A DNA stretch of 64,000 nt from NCBI GenBank assembly GCA_036675345.1, contig JAKFFE010000020.1, positions 124,001-188,000 of the forward strand, in the 5' to 3' direction. The position numbers were made by a program, and so were the translations under genes. Below the pieces are notes generated by a model. That model saw nothing but the letters and a program-made list of their open reading frames with translations, had not been told where the DNA came from and searched no databases. Each line of letters starts with the position of its first letter. Position 1 is the stretch's first letter. Shown piece after piece: positions 16,270 through 25,202 of the stretch. Origin of the DNA: JALYOC01 sp036675345. Lineage in GTDB: Bacteria > Myxococcota > Myxococcia > Myxococcales > Myxococcaceae.

Positions 16270-17774
16270 AGGGCGGTCCAGGCGGTGCCGTTGTAGAACA
16301 TCAGCTGGTTGGTGGTGGAGCTGACGTAGAGGTCACCCAACGCCGGCCCGGAGGGGGCGGTGGCGCGGGGCTGCAGCCGCAGCACGTCCTTGATGTGCAA
16401 TGCGCGCTGAGGAGCGTGGACTCCAATTCCCACCGCGCCGGAGCCGGACACCGCGAAGTGCGGGGGAGTCTGGATATAGGTCCTGAAAGCCAGGTCGTAG
16501 TTGTCCACCCCGTAGCCGCTGGAGAAGAAGTAGCCCCCGGCGTAGGGCCGGGTGCTGTCTGCCAGCAGGCTGTGGTTGCCGTCGTTCCCCAGAGGGACGG
16601 TAATCGTGTACACCGCGCCGGCGACCACGTTGGGCGCTGGCGAAAGATTGACCCCGGACCATTCGGAGCAACCGAAGGTGATGGTTCCGGAGGCGATGAC
16701 CGTCCCAGTCCCGCTCGCGCCCTCAGTGACCGTATACGGCGCGCTGGGCGTACACCCATTGGAGTGGAGTTCGAAGCGGGTCAGAGGTCCGGTGGAACCC
16801 GCGGTGAAGGTCTGGTTGAAGGAGCCGATGTTGCCCACCCCGGTGGTCCACGACTCGGAGACCTGATCCACCTCCGAGCCCTCACCCCCCACCTGCAGTG
16901 GGTGTGCGGGGTTGGAGGTCTGGATTCCGACCAGGGACCCGGTATCGGAGATCGACCCGTCCACCAGCGCCGTGCCATTCCAGCGCGGGACGCGGTGGGT
17001 CACGGAAGAGGAGACCTCGTCGGAGGCGGAGGTCAGGTAGCCCTGGGTGGCGTGGTTCCCGTAGCCAGCCGCAGTGTCCCAGTTGCTGATCTGGGTGGAG
17101 GTGATGCCCGAGGAGACCGAGGCGGCGAACGCCGGATCCGTCTCCGAGGTCAGGTAGCCCTGCGCGGCGTGGTCCCCGTAACCGGCGGCGGCGTTCCAGC
17201 TGCTGATCTCGGTGGAGCCAATTCCCCCGGCGGGGGAGGCGGCGTAGGCGGAGGTGGTCAGGTACCCGGCGGTGGCGTGGTTCCCGTAGCTGGCGGCGGT
17301 GTTCCAGTTGCTGATCGCGGCCGCGGAGATCCCGGCCGCGGCGGAGGCGACAAAGGCCGGATCACCCTCCGCGGTCAGGTAGCCGGCGGTGGCGTGGTCG
17401 CCGAAGGCGGAGGCGGCGTTCCACGCGGCCACGTCCACCCCGGTGATCCCGGAGGCGGTGGAGAGCGCGAACTGCGGATCCGCCTCTGCGGTCAGGTAGC
17501 CGGCCGCAGAGTGATCACCCCAGCCGGAGGCGGTGGTCCAGTTGTCGAAGTCGGTGGCGGTGATCGCCGCCGCCGGGGTGGCGGCGAAGTCCGCCTGGGA
17601 GAGATACGCGGCAGCGGCGTGGTCTCCCCAGGTGTGCGCCTGATTCCAGCGGGCCAGGTCCGCCGCGGTCACCGAGCCCGCCGCCGCCTCCGTGAACACC
17701 GGGTCCTCCTCCACGAACTCCGGAGGCTGACCGCAGGCCACCAACACCACCACTGCACCAAGGAGATACTTCAA
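16266..17774 (-). CDS. Lipoprotein with six tail-fibre-like W-N/G-Y-L-T repeats
   Basis: 502-residue predicted surface lipoprotein. The signal peptide M-K-Y-L-L-G-A-V-V-V-L-V-A-C has a lipobox ending in Cys14. Residues about 33-250 are six copies of a 33-39 residue unit with the core I-x-x-x-x-I-x-x-W-N-x-A-x-x-x-G-D/N-H-A-x-x-G-Y-L-T, usually followed by D-P-x-F-A. Such units are known from phage tail fibres and bacterial surface fibres. The C-terminal half has beta-rich segments and ends with L-Y-V-S-S-T-T-N-Q-L-M-F-Y-N-G-T-A-W, a motif frequent at the end of fibre proteins. No phage genes lie around it, so a host surface fibre or adhesin is more likely than a prophage remnant. Confidence 0.75.
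   Translation of the reverse strand: MKYLLGAVVVLVACGQPPEFVEEDPVFTEAAAGSVTAADLARWNQAHTWGDHAAAAYLSQADFAATPAAAITATDFDNWTTASGWGDHSAAGYLTAEADPQFALSTASGITGVDVAAWNAASAFGDHATAGYLTAEGDPAFVASAAAGISAAAISNWNTAASYGNHATAGYLTTSAYAASPAGGIGSTEISSWNAAAGYGDHAAQGYLTSETDPAFAASVSSGITSTQISNWDTAAGYGNHATQGYLTSASDEVSSSVTHRVPRWNGTALVDGSISDTGSLVGIQTSNPAHPLQVGGEGSEVDQVSESWTTGVGNIGSFNQTFTAGSTGPLTRFELHSNGCTPSAPYTVTEGASGTGTVIASGTITFGCSEWSGVNLSPAPNVVAGAVYTITVPLGNDGNHSLLADSTRPYAGGYFFSSGYGVDNYDLAFRTYIQTPPHFAVSGSGAVGIGVHAPQRALHIKDVLRLQPRATAPSGPALGDLYVSSTTNQLMFYNGTAWTAL
17000..17680 (-). repeat. Six tandem coding repeats of about 100-115 bp
   Basis: The six protein repeats of the fibre-like lipoprotein are visible in the DNA as recurring GGTCAGGTA(G/C)CC...GCGGCGTGGT(C/T)(C/G)CCG(T/A)A blocks on the plus strand. 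The copies have diverged, but several share runs long enough to allow recombination. Confidence 0.7.
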
Positions 17775-17868
17775 GTGAAGTCCGCTCTGTCCCGGACCGA
17801 GGAGGACGACGCCGGGGTTTCGAGGACTTAGCGGTCGCTGTCCCGAAAGACCGAGAAGAAAGTTCAGT

Positions 17869-17908
17869 ATTAAAAATTAAGCGCCCACTGGAAATTTCAC
17901 CCCGGGCG
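17869..17908 (-). terminator. Probable intrinsic terminator after carA
   Basis: On the minus strand CGCCC and GGGCG (17904-17908 and 17882-17886) close a stem whose loop contains the complementary GAAATTTC, followed at once by TTAATTTTTA. The carA stop codon lies inside the loop. It would end the arginine/carbamoyl-phosphate operon. Confidence 0.5.
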
Positions 17909-19117
17909 TGGGTTGGCGAGCAAGCGTGCCGCTCCGACCGGGACGATCTGCCCGCCTTCCGGGCGCATCAGGCGCACGAAGCGCGCGAACAGGTGCCGGG
18001 CGTCGTGGGGCCCGGGAGAACTCTCCGGGTGGTACTGCACGCTGAACGCCTGGAGCTCCGGGGCGGCCAGCCCCTCCACCGTGCCGTCGTTGAGGTTGAG
18101 GTGGGTGACCACCGCCTTCCCCGCCAGGCTGTCCGCGTCCACCGCGAAGCCGTGGTTCTGGCTGGTGATCTCCACCTTGCCGGTGGCCAGGTCCTGCACC
18201 GGATGGTTGGCGCCGCGGTGCCCGAACTTCATCTTGAAGGTCCGGCCCCCCAGGGCCAGCGCCAGCAGCTGGTGGCCCAGACAGATCCCGAACAGGGGCA
18301 CCTTGCCCAGCAGTGTCCGGATCCGCTCCTGGGCGTGGGCCACCGCCGCCGGATCCCCGGGGCCATTGGTGAGGAACACCCCGTCTGGACGCAGCGCCAG
18401 CACCTGCTCGGCGGGGAAGCCGGCGGGGACCACGGTCACCCGGCAGCCGGCGTCCACCAGCAGCTCCAGCATGGTGGCCTTGAGCCCGTAGTCGTAGGCC
18501 ACCACGTGCAGCGGGGCCGCCTCCAGCGACTTCCGCGCGCTTCCGATCGGTGAGCCGATCACTCCGTGCCGCGCAGGGTCGCTGCCTTCGAAGTGGCGCA
18601 GCGGGCGGGTGAACTCGTACGGAGTCCGGGTGGAGATCGGCGTCGCCAGGTCCTGCCCTTCCATGTCCGGCACCGCCCTGGCCCGCTCGATCAGCGCGGC
18701 GGCGGAGACCGACTCGGTGGAGAGCACCCCCCGCTTCGAGCCGTGGGTGCGCAGGTGGCGGACCAGCTTGCGGGTGTCCACCCCGTGCAGCCCGGGCACC
18801 CCGGCGGCGTTCAACCACTCGTGCAGCGACCCCTGCGAGCGCCAAGAAGACGCCCGTTCGCTGTACTCGCGCACCACCATCCCCGCGATGCGGGGGCGGC
18901 CGGACTCATCATCCAGGCCGTTGGTGCCCACGTTCCCCATCTGGGTGGCGGCCATGGTGACGATCTGCCCCACGTAGGAGGGATCGGTGAGGATCTCCTG
19001 ATAGCCGAAGGGCGAGGTGTGGAAGACCACCTCCCCTCCCGCCTCGGCGGCGGCCCCGAAGCTGTGGCCTTCAAACAGCTGCCCGTCCTCCAGCGCCAGC
19101 ACGCACCGCTTGCTCAT
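17897..19117 (-). CDS. carA: Carbamoyl-phosphate synthase, small (glutaminase) subunit
   Basis: 406 residues. It hydrolyses glutamine and passes ammonia to CarB, making carbamoyl phosphate for arginine and pyrimidines. The N-terminal domain has L-E-D-G-Q-L-F-E-G and F-H-T-S-P-F-G-Y-Q-E-I-L-T-D-P-S-Y. The C-terminal class I amidotransferase has G-I-C-L-G-H-Q-L (nucleophile Cys), N-H-G-F-A-V and Q-Y-H-P-E-S-S-P-G-P (His-Glu). It is the last gene of the arginine operon, four bases after carB. Confidence 0.96.
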   Translation of the reverse strand: MSKRCVLALEDGQLFEGHSFGAAAEAGGEVVFHTSPFGYQEILTDPSYVGQIVTMAATQMGNVGTNGLDDESGRPRIAGMVVREYSERASSWRSQGSLHEWLNAAGVPGLHGVDTRKLVRHLRTHGSKRGVLSTESVSAAALIERARAVPDMEGQDLATPISTRTPYEFTRPLRHFEGSDPARHGVIGSPIGSARKSLEAAPLHVVAYDYGLKATMLELLVDAGCRVTVVPAGFPAEQVLALRPDGVFLTNGPGDPAAVAHAQERIRTLLGKVPLFGICLGHQLLALALGGRTFKMKFGHRGANHPVQDLATGKVEITSQNHGFAVDADSLAGKAVVTHLNLNDGTVEGLAAPELQAFSVQYHPESSPGPHDARHLFARFVRLMRPEGGQIVPVGAARLLANPRPG

Positions 19118-19121
19118 CGTC

Positions 19122-22100
19122 CTAGACCTCCTTGGTCAGCGGCAGCCCGGACTGCACCGCCAGGTGTTGTTGAAGCGAGACCACCTCCAGCTCGGAGCGG
19201 TGGGTTCGCTCCAGCGCGGCGATCACCATCAGGGTCGCGCGCAGGGTGGTGTAGTAGGGCACCCCCCGCAGCAGGGTCTCGCGGCGCAGCGAGTAGCTGT
19301 CCTTGATCGCCTGCAGCCCCTCGGTGGTGTTGATCACCAGCGCCACCTTCCGGGCGGCGATCAGGTCCACGATGTGCGGACTTCCCTCCAGCACCTTGCG
19401 CACCGGAGCGCAGTCGATCCCCTGCTTGCCCAGGTAGGCCTGGGTCCCGGCGGTGGCGACCAGCTGAAAGCCCATCGCCACCAGCCGCTGGGCGATCGGC
19501 GCCAGCGCCGCCTTGTCCGAATCACGCACCGAGACGAACACCGTCCCCGACGCGGGCAGCGCCATCCCCGCCGCGGCCTGCGACTTGGCGAACGCCCCGG
19601 CCAGATCGCCGGCCAGCCCCATCACCTCGCCGGTGCTGCGCATCTCCGGCCCCAGCAGCACGTCGGAGACGTTGAACTTGGCGAAGGGAAACACCGACTC
19701 CTTGACCGCGATGTTCTGGAACACCCGCTCCGAGGGGAGGGCCAGCTCCTCCAGGGTCTTGCCCACCATCAACAAGGCCGCCACCTGGGCCAGGCGAACC
19801 CCGGTGGCCTTGGAGGTGAAGGGCACGGTGCGCGAGGCCCGCGGGTTCACCTCCAGCACGTAGACCTGCCCGTCCTGGACCGCGAACTGGATGTTCATCA
19901 GGCCCACCACGTTCAGCTTCCGGGCCAGGGAGATGGCCTGGGCCTTCATCTCCTCGATCACCAGCGCGCCCAGCGAGTACGGCGGCAGGGTGCAGGCCGC
20001 GTCGCCGGAGTGGACGCCCGCCTCCTCCACGTGCTCCAGCACCCCGCCGATCCGGACCGCCCCGGTGCGATCCGCCACCAGGTCCACGTCCACCTCCACC
20101 GCGTTGGACAAGAAGCGGTCCACCAGCAGCGGGTGCTCCTGCGAGACCCGGCCCACCTCGCGCAGGTAGCGGGCCAGACCCTCCTCGTCGTGCACCACCG
20201 CCATCGCCCGGCCGCCCAGGACGTAGGAGGGCCGCACCATCACCGGATAGCCGACCCGGAGGGCGATCTCCTTGGCCTCCTCCAGGGTGCGGGCAGACCC
20301 GTTCTCCGGCTGGCGCACTCCCAGCCCGGTGAGCAGGGCGGAGAAGCGCTCGCGGTCCTCGGCCAGATCGATGGCGTCGGGAGAGGTGCCCAGGATCGGC
20401 ACCCCCGCCGCCTCCAGCGCCCGGCTCAACTTGAGCGGGGTCTGCCCGCCCAGCTGGACGATCGCCCCCAGCGGCTTCTCCCGCTGGGCCACTTCCAGCA
20501 CGTCCTCCAGGGTGAGCGGCTCGAAGTACAGCCGGTCGGAGGTGTCGTAGTCGGTGGAGACAGTCTCCGGGTTGCAGTTGATCATCAGCGTCTCGTACCC
20601 GGCCTCCCGGAGCGCGAACGCCGCGTGCACGCAGCAGTAGTCGAACTCCACCCCCTGGCCGATCCGCACCGGGCCGCTGCCCAGGATCAGGACTTTTTGC
20701 CGGTCGGTGGGCGGCGCCTCGTCCTCCTCCTCGTAGGTGGAGTACAGGTACGGGGTGAAGGCCTCGAACTCCGCGGCGCAGGTGTCCACCCGCTTGAACA
20801 CCGGGCGGATCCCCCGACGCTGCCGGTCGGTGCGGAAGACCTCCTCGGTGACGTTGAGCAGCGCCGCCAGCTGCGAGTCCGCCAGCCCGCTGCGCTTGGC
20901 GTCACGCAACTGCGCGTCGCTCAGCTGCTCCAGCCCGCCCAACTTCCCCAGCGCGGTGGCCTGGGCCACCACTTCGGCGATCCGCACCAGGAACCAGGGA
21001 TCGATCTGGGTCAGCGCGGCGACCTCCTCCACGCTCATCCCCTCCAGGAACGCCTGGGAGATGTACCAGGGGCGGTCCGCCTGCGGCACCCGCAGCCCGT
21101 CCTCCAGCGCCTTGCGCCGCAGCACCAGCCCCTCCGCCAAGGGCGGAGTCCACAGCTGCAGCCGGTCCAGCTCCAGCGACCGCTGGGCCTTGAAGTACGC
21201 CTCCTGGAAGGAGCGACCAATGGCCATCACCTCCCCCACCGAGCGCATGGAGGTGGTCAGCCGGGGATCCGCGCCGGGGAACTTCTCGAAGTTGAAGCGC
21301 GGCCACTTCACCACCACGTAGTCGATCACCGGCTCGAAGCAGGCGGTGGTGTCCCGGGTGATGTCGTTCTTCAATTCATCCAGGGTGAAGCCCAGCGCCA
21401 GCTTGGCGGCGATCTTGGCGATCGGATAGCCGGTGGCCTTGGAGGCCAGCGCCGAGGAGCGGGACACCCGGGGGTTCATCTCGATCACCACGTAGCGGCC
21501 ATCTTGCGGGTTGACCGCGAACTGGATGTTGGAGCCGCCGGTCTCGACGCCGATCTCCCGGATGATCGCCAGCGAGGCCTCCCGCAGCCGCTGGTACTCG
21601 CGGTCGGTCAGGGTCTGGGCCGGGGCCACGGTGATGCTGTCCCCGGTGTGCACCCCCATCGGGTCGAAGTTCTCGATGCTGCAGACGATGATCGCGTTGT
21701 CCGCGGTGTCGCGGATCACCTCCAGCTCGTACTCCTTCCATCCCAGCAGGCTCTCCTCCACCAGCAGGGTGGCGGTGGGGCTGGCGTGCAGCCCGCGGGT
21801 GCAGATCTCGATGAACTCCTCGCGGGTCCGGGCGATCCCACCGCCGGTGCCGCCCAGGGTGAAGGATGGCCGGATGATCGCCGGAAAGCCGATCTCCTCC
21901 ACCCCGGCCAGCGCCGCCTCCAGGCTGCCGGCGGTGAAGCTGCGCGCCATCGGCACGCCGATCTTCTCCATCGCCGTCTTGAACAGCTGGCGGTCCTCCG
22001 CCTTGTTGATCGCATCCAACGACGCGCCGATCAGCCGGACGTTGTGCTTGGCCAGGATCCCCTGCTCCGCCAGCGCCTTGGCCAGGTTGAGCGCGGTCTG

Positions 22101-22376
22101 CCCGCCCATGGTGGGCAGCAGCGAGTCGGGGCGTTCGGCGATGATGATCTTCTCCGCCGCCTCCACGGTGATCGGCTCGATGTAGGTGCGGTGGGCGAGA
22201 TCGGGATCGGTCATCACCGTGGCGGGGTTGCAGTTGAGCAACACCACCTCCACCCCCTCGTCGCGCAGCGCCTTGACCGCCTGGGTACCCGAGTAGTCGA
22301 ACTCGCTGGCCTGGCCGATGACGATCGGCCCCGAGCCGATCAGGAAGACCTTCTTGATGTCCGGACGCTTCGGCAT
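19122..22376 (-). CDS. carB: Carbamoyl-phosphate synthase, large subunit
   Basis: 1084 residues, normal length. Two homologous ATP-grasp halves are visible: the first starts K-K-V-F-L-I-G-S-G-P-I-V-I-G-Q-A and makes carboxyphosphate and carbamate; the second starts K-V-L-I-L-G-S-G-P-V-R-I-G-Q-G near residue 560 and phosphorylates carbamate. Each has the N-P-R-x-S-R-(S/T) loop (N-P-R-V-S-R-S-S-A-L-A-S-K-A-T-G and N-P-R-A-S-R-T-V-P-F). The C-terminal MGS-like regulatory domain begins near 945 (T-V-F-V-S-V-R-D-S-D-K). The open frame runs on upstream through argF antisense-free sequence, but homology starts at M-P-K-R-P-D-I-K-K. The start lies 2 bases after the argF stop. Confidence 0.96.
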   Translation of the reverse strand: MPKRPDIKKVFLIGSGPIVIGQASEFDYSGTQAVKALRDEGVEVVLLNCNPATVMTDPDLAHRTYIEPITVEAAEKIIIAERPDSLLPTMGGQTALNLAKALAEQGILAKHNVRLIGASLDAINKAEDRQLFKTAMEKIGVPMARSFTAGSLEAALAGVEEIGFPAIIRPSFTLGGTGGGIARTREEFIEICTRGLHASPTATLLVEESLLGWKEYELEVIRDTADNAIIVCSIENFDPMGVHTGDSITVAPAQTLTDREYQRLREASLAIIREIGVETGGSNIQFAVNPQDGRYVVIEMNPRVSRSSALASKATGYPIAKIAAKLALGFTLDELKNDITRDTTACFEPVIDYVVVKWPRFNFEKFPGADPRLTTSMRSVGEVMAIGRSFQEAYFKAQRSLELDRLQLWTPPLAEGLVLRRKALEDGLRVPQADRPWYISQAFLEGMSVEEVAALTQIDPWFLVRIAEVVAQATALGKLGGLEQLSDAQLRDAKRSGLADSQLAALLNVTEEVFRTDRQRRGIRPVFKRVDTCAAEFEAFTPYLYSTYEEEDEAPPTDRQKVLILGSGPVRIGQGVEFDYCCVHAAFALREAGYETLMINCNPETVSTDYDTSDRLYFEPLTLEDVLEVAQREKPLGAIVQLGGQTPLKLSRALEAAGVPILGTSPDAIDLAEDRERFSALLTGLGVRQPENGSARTLEEAKEIALRVGYPVMVRPSYVLGGRAMAVVHDEEGLARYLREVGRVSQEHPLLVDRFLSNAVEVDVDLVADRTGAVRIGGVLEHVEEAGVHSGDAACTLPPYSLGALVIEEMKAQAISLARKLNVVGLMNIQFAVQDGQVYVLEVNPRASRTVPFTSKATGVRLAQVAALLMVGKTLEELALPSERVFQNIAVKESVFPFAKFNVSDVLLGPEMRSTGEVMGLAGDLAGAFAKSQAAAGMALPASGTVFVSVRDSDKAALAPIAQRLVAMGFQLVATAGTQAYLGKQGIDCAPVRKVLEGSPHIVDLIAARKVALVINTTEGLQAIKDSYSLRRETLLRGVPYYTTLRATLMVIAALERTHRSELEVVSLQQHLAVQSGLPLTKEV

Positions 22377-22378
22377 GG

Positions 22379-23290
22379 CTACGAGGTTCCTCCCAACAGC
22401 ATTTCCAGCAGCGCCTTCTGGGCGTGCATCCGGTTCTCTGCTTCTTCGAAGACTGCCGACCGCGGCCCCTCGATGACTCCGGCGGTGATCTCCTCCCCGC
22501 GGTGGGCGGGCAGGCAGTGGAGCACGATGGAGGCCGGGTCGGACTGCGCCACCAGGGCCTCGTCCACGCAGTAGCCCTGGAAGGCGCGCATCCGCGCGGC
22601 GTTCTCCTGCTCCTGGCCCATGCTGGTCCACACGTCGGTGTTGATCACCTGGGCGCCCCGGACCGCCTCCTGGACCGAGGAGAGCACGGTCACCCGGCCT
22701 CCGGCGGCCTTCACCATCGCCGGCGGCGGGCGGTAGCCCTCCGGGGCGGCGATCCGCAGCTGGAAGCCGAACAGCGCCGCGGCCTCGATCCAGCTGAACG
22801 CCATGTTGGAGTTGCCGTCCCCCACCCAGGCGACCTGCAGGCCGGACAGCTTCCCCAGCCGCTCGCGCACGGTCATCAGATCCGCCAGCAGCTGCACCGG
22901 GTGGCCGCCTTCGGAGAGGCCGTTGATCACCGGCACCGAGGAGGCCTTCGCAAACGCCTCCAGCCGGTCCTCCCCGAAGGTGCGGAACATGATGATGTCC
23001 ACGTAGCTGGAGGTGACCCTGGCGGTGTCGGAGATCGGCTCGCCCCGTCCCAGCTGGCTGGTGGCGGTGTCCAGGAGGATCGCGGTGCCCCCCAGCTGCA
23101 CCATCGCCGCCTCGAAGGAGAGGCGGGTGCGGGTGGACGCCTTCTCGAAGACGCAGCACAGCGTCCTGCCGTCCAGGGTGTGGTGGCGCACCCCCGCCTT
23201 CCGCTCCGCCTTGAGCTGCACCGCGCGTGCGTAGAGGGCCTCGTGCTCGGCCAGGCTCAGGTCGGTCAGCTTCAGAAAGTCACGCTTCAC
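22379..23290 (-). CDS. argF: Ornithine carbamoyltransferase
   Basis: 303 residues. It joins carbamoyl phosphate and ornithine to citrulline. Motifs: carbamoyl-phosphate loop S-T-R-T-R (about 52-56), H-P-V-Q-L-L-A-D-L (about 130), and the ornithine/carbamoyl site H-C-L-P-A-H-R-G-E-E (about 255). The start is GTG and overlaps the argH stop (GTGA). With carA and carB downstream, the operon makes its own carbamoyl phosphate. Confidence 0.95.
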   Translation of the reverse strand: MKRDFLKLTDLSLAEHEALYARAVQLKAERKAGVRHHTLDGRTLCCVFEKASTRTRLSFEAAMVQLGGTAILLDTATSQLGRGEPISDTARVTSSYVDIIMFRTFGEDRLEAFAKASSVPVINGLSEGGHPVQLLADLMTVRERLGKLSGLQVAWVGDGNSNMAFSWIEAAALFGFQLRIAAPEGYRPPPAMVKAAGGRVTVLSSVQEAVRGAQVINTDVWTSMGQEQENAARMRAFQGYCVDEALVAQSDPASIVLHCLPAHRGEEITAGVIEGPRSAVFEEAENRMHAQKALLEMLLGGTS

Positions 23291-24738
23291 AGGGAAGCCT
23301 CCTTCATCGATTCGAACAACGCGCTCAGCCGCGGGAACTCCCGGAGCGCCTCACGCGACCGGCCCACCGCCTGCTGCAAGGCGCCCAGCTGGGCGTCGAT
23401 GGAAGCGGGCCCGGTGCCCCCGGCGCTGGCCTTGAGGTTCACCGACCCTTCCACCTTGGCCACCTTCAGCACCGCGGCGTCGAAGGCCGGGTCCACCTGC
23501 TGCGCCTTCTCCAGCGACAGCTCCTGCAGGGTGAGGCCCGCCTCCTGGCAGGCCCGGACCAGCGCCCCCACCTTCTTGTAGGCGGTGCGGAACGGCATCC
23601 CGGTCTTCACCAGCGCCTCCGCCAGGTCGGTGGCCTGGGTGGCGTCCGCCTTCAGCGCCGCCAGACACCGCTCGGGGTCGAAGCGCAGCCGGGGCAACGC
23701 CAGCCGCAGCAGCGCCAGCGAGGTCTTGATCCGCGCCTCGGAGTTGAGCAGCGGGGCGCGGTCCTCCTGCAGGTCACGGTTGTAGCCGCCGGGCAGCCCC
23801 TTCACCGTGGTCAACAGCGCCACCAGATCTCCAATCGCCCCGGCGGACTTGCCGCGGACCAGCTCGAAGATGTCCGGGTTGCGCTTCTGCGGCATCATCG
23901 ACGACCCGCAGGCGATCTCTCCGTCCAGGATCAGGAAGCCGAACTCCCGCGAGGAGAAGTCGATCACGTCGGTGGAGAAGCGCGAGGCATGGGTCAGCAG
24001 CCGCGCGGTGGCGTAGCTGTAGTCGATGGCGAAGTCCCGGTCCCCCACCGTGTCCAGCCCGTTGAGGCTGACCCGGGCAAAGCCCAGCAGGCTGCGGGTC
24101 AGCTCGCGGTCGATCGGCAGCGAGGAGCCGGCGATCGCCCCCACCCCCAGCGGCAGCGCGTTGACCTGGTCCAGCACGTAGCGCACGGTGGTCAGGTCCC
24201 GCTCCAGCGAGGTGGCGAACCCCAGCAGCCAGTAGGCGGCGCTGATCGGCTGCGCCCGCTGCCGGTGGGTGTAGGCGGGCATCAGGGTGTCCCGCTCCTG
24301 ACCGGCGCGGGCACACAGCTCCTCGATGAACCCGGCCAGGTCCTCCGCCAGCTCCAGGCAGGCCTCGCGGACGTGCAGCCGCAGGTCCAGCGCCACCTGG
24401 TCGTTGCGGGAGCGCGCGGTGTGGAGGAACCCGGAGGCGGCGCCCACCCGGCGGCCCAGCTCCGACTCCACCGCCATGTGCACGTCCTCCTCGTCGGGCA
24501 GCCGCAAGGTCCCCGCCTCCGCCTCCGCCCACAGCTCCAGCAGCCCGGCCTTGAGCGCGCGGGCGGCGTCGGCCGGGATCAGCCCGGTGCGGGAGAGCAT
24601 GGTCAGGTGGGCCAGGCTCCCGGCCAGGTCCTCGCGCACGAAGGCCAGGTCGAAGGAGAGGCTGGAGGTCAGTCTCAGCACCTCGGGGTGCAGGGAGGTG
24701 CTCCCGGCGGCGGCAGTCTTGGCCATCATCGCGGTCAT
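23287..24738 (-). CDS. argH: Argininosuccinate lyase
   Basis: 483 residues. It splits argininosuccinate into arginine and fumarate. Motifs: T-A-R-S-R-N-D-Q-V-A near 110, T-H-R-Q-R-A-Q-P near 160 and the fumarase/ASL signature G-S-S-M-M-P-Q-K-R-N-P-D near 290. The ATG chosen overlaps the argR stop by four bases. No C-terminal N-acetyltransferase extension is present, unlike some ArgH(A) fusions. argG and argD are not in this window. Confidence 0.95.
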   Translation of the reverse strand: MTAMMAKTAAAGSTSLHPEVLRLTSSLSFDLAFVREDLAGSLAHLTMLSRTGLIPADAARALKAGLLELWAEAEAGTLRLPDEEDVHMAVESELGRRVGAASGFLHTARSRNDQVALDLRLHVREACLELAEDLAGFIEELCARAGQERDTLMPAYTHRQRAQPISAAYWLLGFATSLERDLTTVRYVLDQVNALPLGVGAIAGSSLPIDRELTRSLLGFARVSLNGLDTVGDRDFAIDYSYATARLLTHASRFSTDVIDFSSREFGFLILDGEIACGSSMMPQKRNPDIFELVRGKSAGAIGDLVALLTTVKGLPGGYNRDLQEDRAPLLNSEARIKTSLALLRLALPRLRFDPERCLAALKADATQATDLAEALVKTGMPFRTAYKKVGALVRACQEAGLTLQELSLEKAQQVDPAFDAAVLKVAKVEGSVNLKASAGGTGPASIDAQLGALQQAVGRSREALREFPRLSALFESMKEASL

Positions 24739-25202
24739 TGCGGCTTGCTCCTCCAAAGGGACTGCAGTTGTTTCGCCAGCGCCGCCGGGGTGGTCTTCCG
24801 CCGCGGGGCCACGAAGATGGTGTCGTCCCCGGCGATGGAGCCCAGCACGGTGGGCAGCCGGGCCCGGTCGATCCCCAGGGCCACCACCGAGGCGCTGCCC
24901 GGGGTGGTGAGGACGATCACCAGCGACTCGTTGAAGTCCACGTCGGTGACCAGGTTGCGCAGCCCGGCCAGCGGGTTCTCCGGCGAGGAGGAGCGGGACT
25001 CCCCCAGCTCGTAGGTGGTGCCGCCCTCCGGCTGGGTGATCCGCCGCGCCTGGAGCTGCGCCAGATCCCGCGAGAGGGTGGCCTGGGTCACCTGGTAGCC
25101 CTTGGCCGCCAGCAGCTGGCCCAGCTCCTCCTGGGTGGAGATCACCTGGGTGCGCAGCAGCAGCCGGATGGCCTCCCGGCGCGCCTGGATCTCCGTGTCC
25201 AT
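24735..25202 (-). CDS. argR: Arginine repressor
   Basis: 155 residues. The N-terminal winged helix (about 1-70) carries T-Q-E-E-L-G-Q-L-L and T-Q-A-T-L-S-R-D-L, the usual ArgR recognition segment; the C-terminal oligomerisation and arginine-binding domain has G-S-A-S-V-V-A and the G-S-I-A-G-D-D-T-I-F-V loop whose aspartates bind arginine. A hexamer with arginine binds ARG boxes. The gene lies inside the operon it should control, immediately after argJ-argB and overlapping argH. A fitting operator lies in front of argC. Confidence 0.93.
   Translation of the reverse strand: MDTEIQARREAIRLLLRTQVISTQEELGQLLAAKGYQVTQATLSRDLAQLQARRITQPEGGTTYELGESRSSSPENPLAGLRNLVTDVDFNESLVIVLTTPGSASVVALGIDRARLPTVLGSIAGDDTIFVAPRRKTTPAALAKQLQSLWRSKPQ

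Noticed and set aside
19017..22574. A 1185-codon open frame on the plus strand, opposite carB
   Set aside because: It is a GC-rich antisense shadow: the composition is His/Gln/Gly-rich and no motif is present, while carB on the minus strand is complete.
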